Part shown: piece by piece, positions 22,713 through 23,835 of the stretch
Layout: each line of letters opens with the position of its first letter
Numbering within the stretch: the first letter of the stretch is position 1
DNA from: JAIYDJ01 sp038246975
Lineage (GTDB): Bacteria > Pseudomonadota > Alphaproteobacteria > Rhodobacterales > Rhodobacteraceae
Reading direction: 5' to 3'
Length of the DNA stretch: 23,835 nucleotides
NCBI GenBank assembly: GCA_038246975.1
Contig: JBBRVJ010000034.1
Coordinates: forward strand, 1 to 23,835
Made by a program: the position numbers and the translations under genes
The notes under the pieces: model-generated
The model's input: the letters and a program-made list of their open reading frames with translations, nothing else
What the model was told of the DNA's origin: nothing
Database searches by the model: none

Positions 22713-22746
22713 GATGTAATCTGGCCATAACACCTCAGATCACATC
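22713..22746. promoter_or_regulatory. Inverted repeat, candidate operator of the catabolic operon
   Basis: Arms GATGTAATCTG (22713-22723) and CAGATCACATC (22736-22746) are inverted copies with one mismatch over 11 bp, separated by 12 bp. The dyad lies in the only intergenic region upstream of the seven-gene operon, about 140 bp before its first start codon. The spacing of the arm centres (23 bp) fits two adjacent major grooves bound by a dimer. The binding regulator is unknown; the sequence differs from the LacI operators at 15271-15305. Confidence 0.5.
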
Positions 22747-22837
22747 AGTTTGGATCAGCCGAGCGGTTTGACGCAACTTCGCGTGTTTCCGAACGGCAAC
22801 CAAGGGTACGCAGACACGGTGCTTTTTGTTTGGCGTG

Positions 22838-22857
22838 GGGCGATTAGATCCTCGCCC
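22838..22857 (-). terminator. Weak candidate terminator hairpin after grpE
   Basis: Arms GGGCGA (22838-22843) and TCGCCC (22852-22857) form a 6-bp stem with an 8-nt loop, directly after the grpE stop codon on the minus strand. No U-run follows, so termination strength is doubtful; it may mark the end of the hrcA-grpE unit or merely stabilise its 3' end. Confidence 0.3.
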
Positions 22858-22865
22858 GCTTTGGA

Positions 22866-23402
22866 TCAGCCTTGGGTATTGGACGACACACCGACTTGCG
22901 CGGGTCGCAGTAGGCGGTCATGCAGCAGAAAGCCTTCGGTCATCACCTGAATGATCTGGCCTGCCTTCGTGCCGGGCAACGGGGCCTCGAACATCGCCGA
23001 ATGTTGCTGCGGGTCGAAAACGTCGCCGATGGAAGGGGAAATCGGTTTGACGCCGTGTTTGGTCAGCACATTGGTCAGCTCGCGCAGGGTCAGTTCCACG
23101 CCTGCGATCAGCGGGGCCGCGTCCTTGCGGGTGTCGTCGGTTGCGACGTCCAGCGCGCGCTTGAGGGCGTCGTAGACCGGCAACAAGTCGCGGGCCAGTT
23201 TGGAACCGCCGTACTGTTCCGCCTCGCGCCGGTCGCGATCGCTGCGCTTGCGGGCGTTTTCGGCGTCGGCCAAGGCGCGCATGAAGCGATCTCGCAGGTC
23301 GTCACGCTCGGCCCGCAGGGCTTCGAGATCATCGGCGGAGATGAACTCTTCGAAGTCCTCCAACGCGGATTCGGTTTCGGCCATGTTGGGGTCTTGCGCC
23401 AT
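22866..23402 (-). CDS. grpE: Nucleotide exchange factor GrpE
   Basis: Co-chaperone that releases ADP from DnaK in the cytoplasm, 178 residues, a usual bacterial length. The acidic N-terminus leads into a long coiled coil (about 25-65, with LRAERDDLRDRFMRALADAE and NARKRSDRDR), followed by the four-helix part (LARDLLPVYDALKRAL) and the beta domain with the family signature GDVFDPQQHSAMFEAP and TKAGQIIQVMTEGFLLHDRL, then LRPAQVGV. ATG 23402 follows GAAGGAAGA. It lies 28 bp after hrcA in the same direction, the standard heat-shock arrangement, and marks the border between core chromosome and the catabolic block. Confidence 0.98.
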   Translation of the reverse strand: MAQDPNMAETESALEDFEEFISADDLEALRAERDDLRDRFMRALADAENARKRSDRDRREAEQYGGSKLARDLLPVYDALKRALDVATDDTRKDAAPLIAGVELTLRELTNVLTKHGVKPISPSIGDVFDPQQHSAMFEAPLPGTKAGQIIQVMTEGFLLHDRLLRPAQVGVSSNTQG

Positions 23403-23430
23403 CTGTCGTCTTCCTTCGTATCTGCCGCCG

Positions 23431-23835
23431 TCATCCCTTGCCGCGCTCGGAAACTATCCGCCCGACGAGTTGCGCGGTGTAATCGACAATCGGAACGATG
23501 CGGCCATAGTTCAGCCGAGTCGGTCCGATCACGCCCACTGCGCCGATGATCTTTCGATCCGCGTTCATATAGGGAGAGACCACCAGAGAGGAACCCGAAA
23601 GTGAGAAAAGCTTGTTCTCGGAGCCGATAAAAATGCGCACACCTTCGCCAGACTCGGTCAATTCGAGGAAATCGGCGATATCCCGCTTGCGTTCGAGGTC
23701 GTCGAACAGGGTACGAATGCGGTCGAGGTCGGCGGAATCGCCTGCCTCGTCGATCAGATTGGCGCGGCCCCGCACGATCAGCCGCTCCGACCGCTCGCCA
23801 CCATTTTCCCAGACCGCGAGGCCGCTTTGGACCAG
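23431..23835 (-). CDS. hrcA: Heat-inducible transcription repressor HrcA, C-terminal part (partial)
   Basis: 134 codons at the right edge; the frame is open to the last base, so the N-terminal winged-helix part is outside the window. The visible part carries the HrcA C-terminal signature: LIVRGRANLIDE, FDDLERKRDI, GEGVRIFIGSENKLFSLSGS, SLVVSPY and GVIGPTRLNYGRIVPIVDYT. HrcA represses groE and often dnaK/grpE genes through CIRCE elements and depends on GroEL for folding. No CIRCE element is seen in this window; it would be expected upstream of hrcA or at groESL. Confidence 0.97.
   Translation of the reverse strand: MVQSGLAVWENGGERSERLIVRGRANLIDEAGDSADLDRIRTLFDDLERKRDIADFLELTESGEGVRIFIGSENKLFSLSGSSLVVSPYMNADRKIIGAVGVIGPTRLNYGRIVPIVDYTAQLVGRIVSERGKG

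Noticed and set aside
22750..22950. 66-codon plus-strand frame between operon D and grpE
   Set aside because: It runs into grpE antisense, has no family likeness and no good ribosome-binding site.
1..23835. CRISPR arrays, tRNA/rRNA genes, transposases, integrases, toxin-antitoxin or phage-defence genes
   Set aside because: None found on either strand; the coding content is metabolic and heat-shock, and gene-free regions are too short or lack repeat arrays or cloverleaf-like sequence.

Overview
The window looks like a GC-rich alphaproteobacterial chromosome, most likely a member of the Rhodobacteraceae. The reasons are the hrcA-grpE pair at the right edge, the number of sugar ABC transporters and Gfo/Idh/MocA dehydrogenases, the tight 4-bp gene overlaps, and an intergenic stem followed by GGGATATTTTTGCCAAGA that I associate from memory with this family. 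No tRNA, rRNA, CRISPR, phage or insertion-sequence gene is visible. Almost everything left of grpE is one large block for carbohydrate or polyol uptake and oxidation.

Layout. (A) Positions 1-4218, plus strand: a CUT1 (MalEFGK/Ugp-type) ABC operon: binding protein (C-terminal end only), two permeases, a Gfo/Idh/MocA dehydrogenase and a UgpC/MalK-type ATPase. (B) 4215-6991, minus strand: a CUT2 (FrcBCA-type) transporter made of binding protein, permease and single-domain ATPase, with a divergent LacI-type regulator at 7363-8385. (C) 8396-15150, minus strand: a second CUT2 (Rbs-type) system made of binding protein, double-domain ATPase and two different permeases, followed by two Gfo/Idh/MocA dehydrogenases; its divergent LacI regulator is at 15368-16387. 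A perfect 14-bp palindrome and a 12/14 second copy 21 bp away lie between regulator and transporter. (D) 16486-22570, minus strand: a seven-gene catabolic operon in the order DUF4432 epimerase-like protein, three-histidine-box membrane oxygenase (MocD-like), Rieske ferredoxin (MocE-like), PanB-like protein, SDR, SDR, and TIM-barrel isomerase/epimerase. Its first five genes are joined by 4-bp start/stop overlaps. (E) 22866-23835, minus strand: grpE and the C-terminal part of hrcA, i.e. core chromosome.

How the genes may work together (inference). Operon D pairs a desaturase-type di-iron oxygenase with a Rieske ferredoxin, the arrangement known from rhizopine catabolism, where MocD/E/F are implicated in removing an O-methyl group from 3-O-methyl-scyllo-inosamine. 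Around it are two SDRs, three Gfo/Idh/MocA dehydrogenases, a TIM-barrel isomerase, a mutarotase-like protein and three carbohydrate importers, but no sugar kinase and no classical aldolase. This suggests oxidative, non-phosphorylative breakdown of an O-methylated or otherwise oxygenase-requiring sugar or cyclitol. The strangest member is the PanB homologue. It has PanB length and keeps the GHxGL motif and the catalytic glutamate region, but all three metal ligands of true ketopantoate hydroxymethyltransferase appear to be replaced, so it probably has another, undescribed reaction in this pathway. No MocF-type ferredoxin reductase is in the window.
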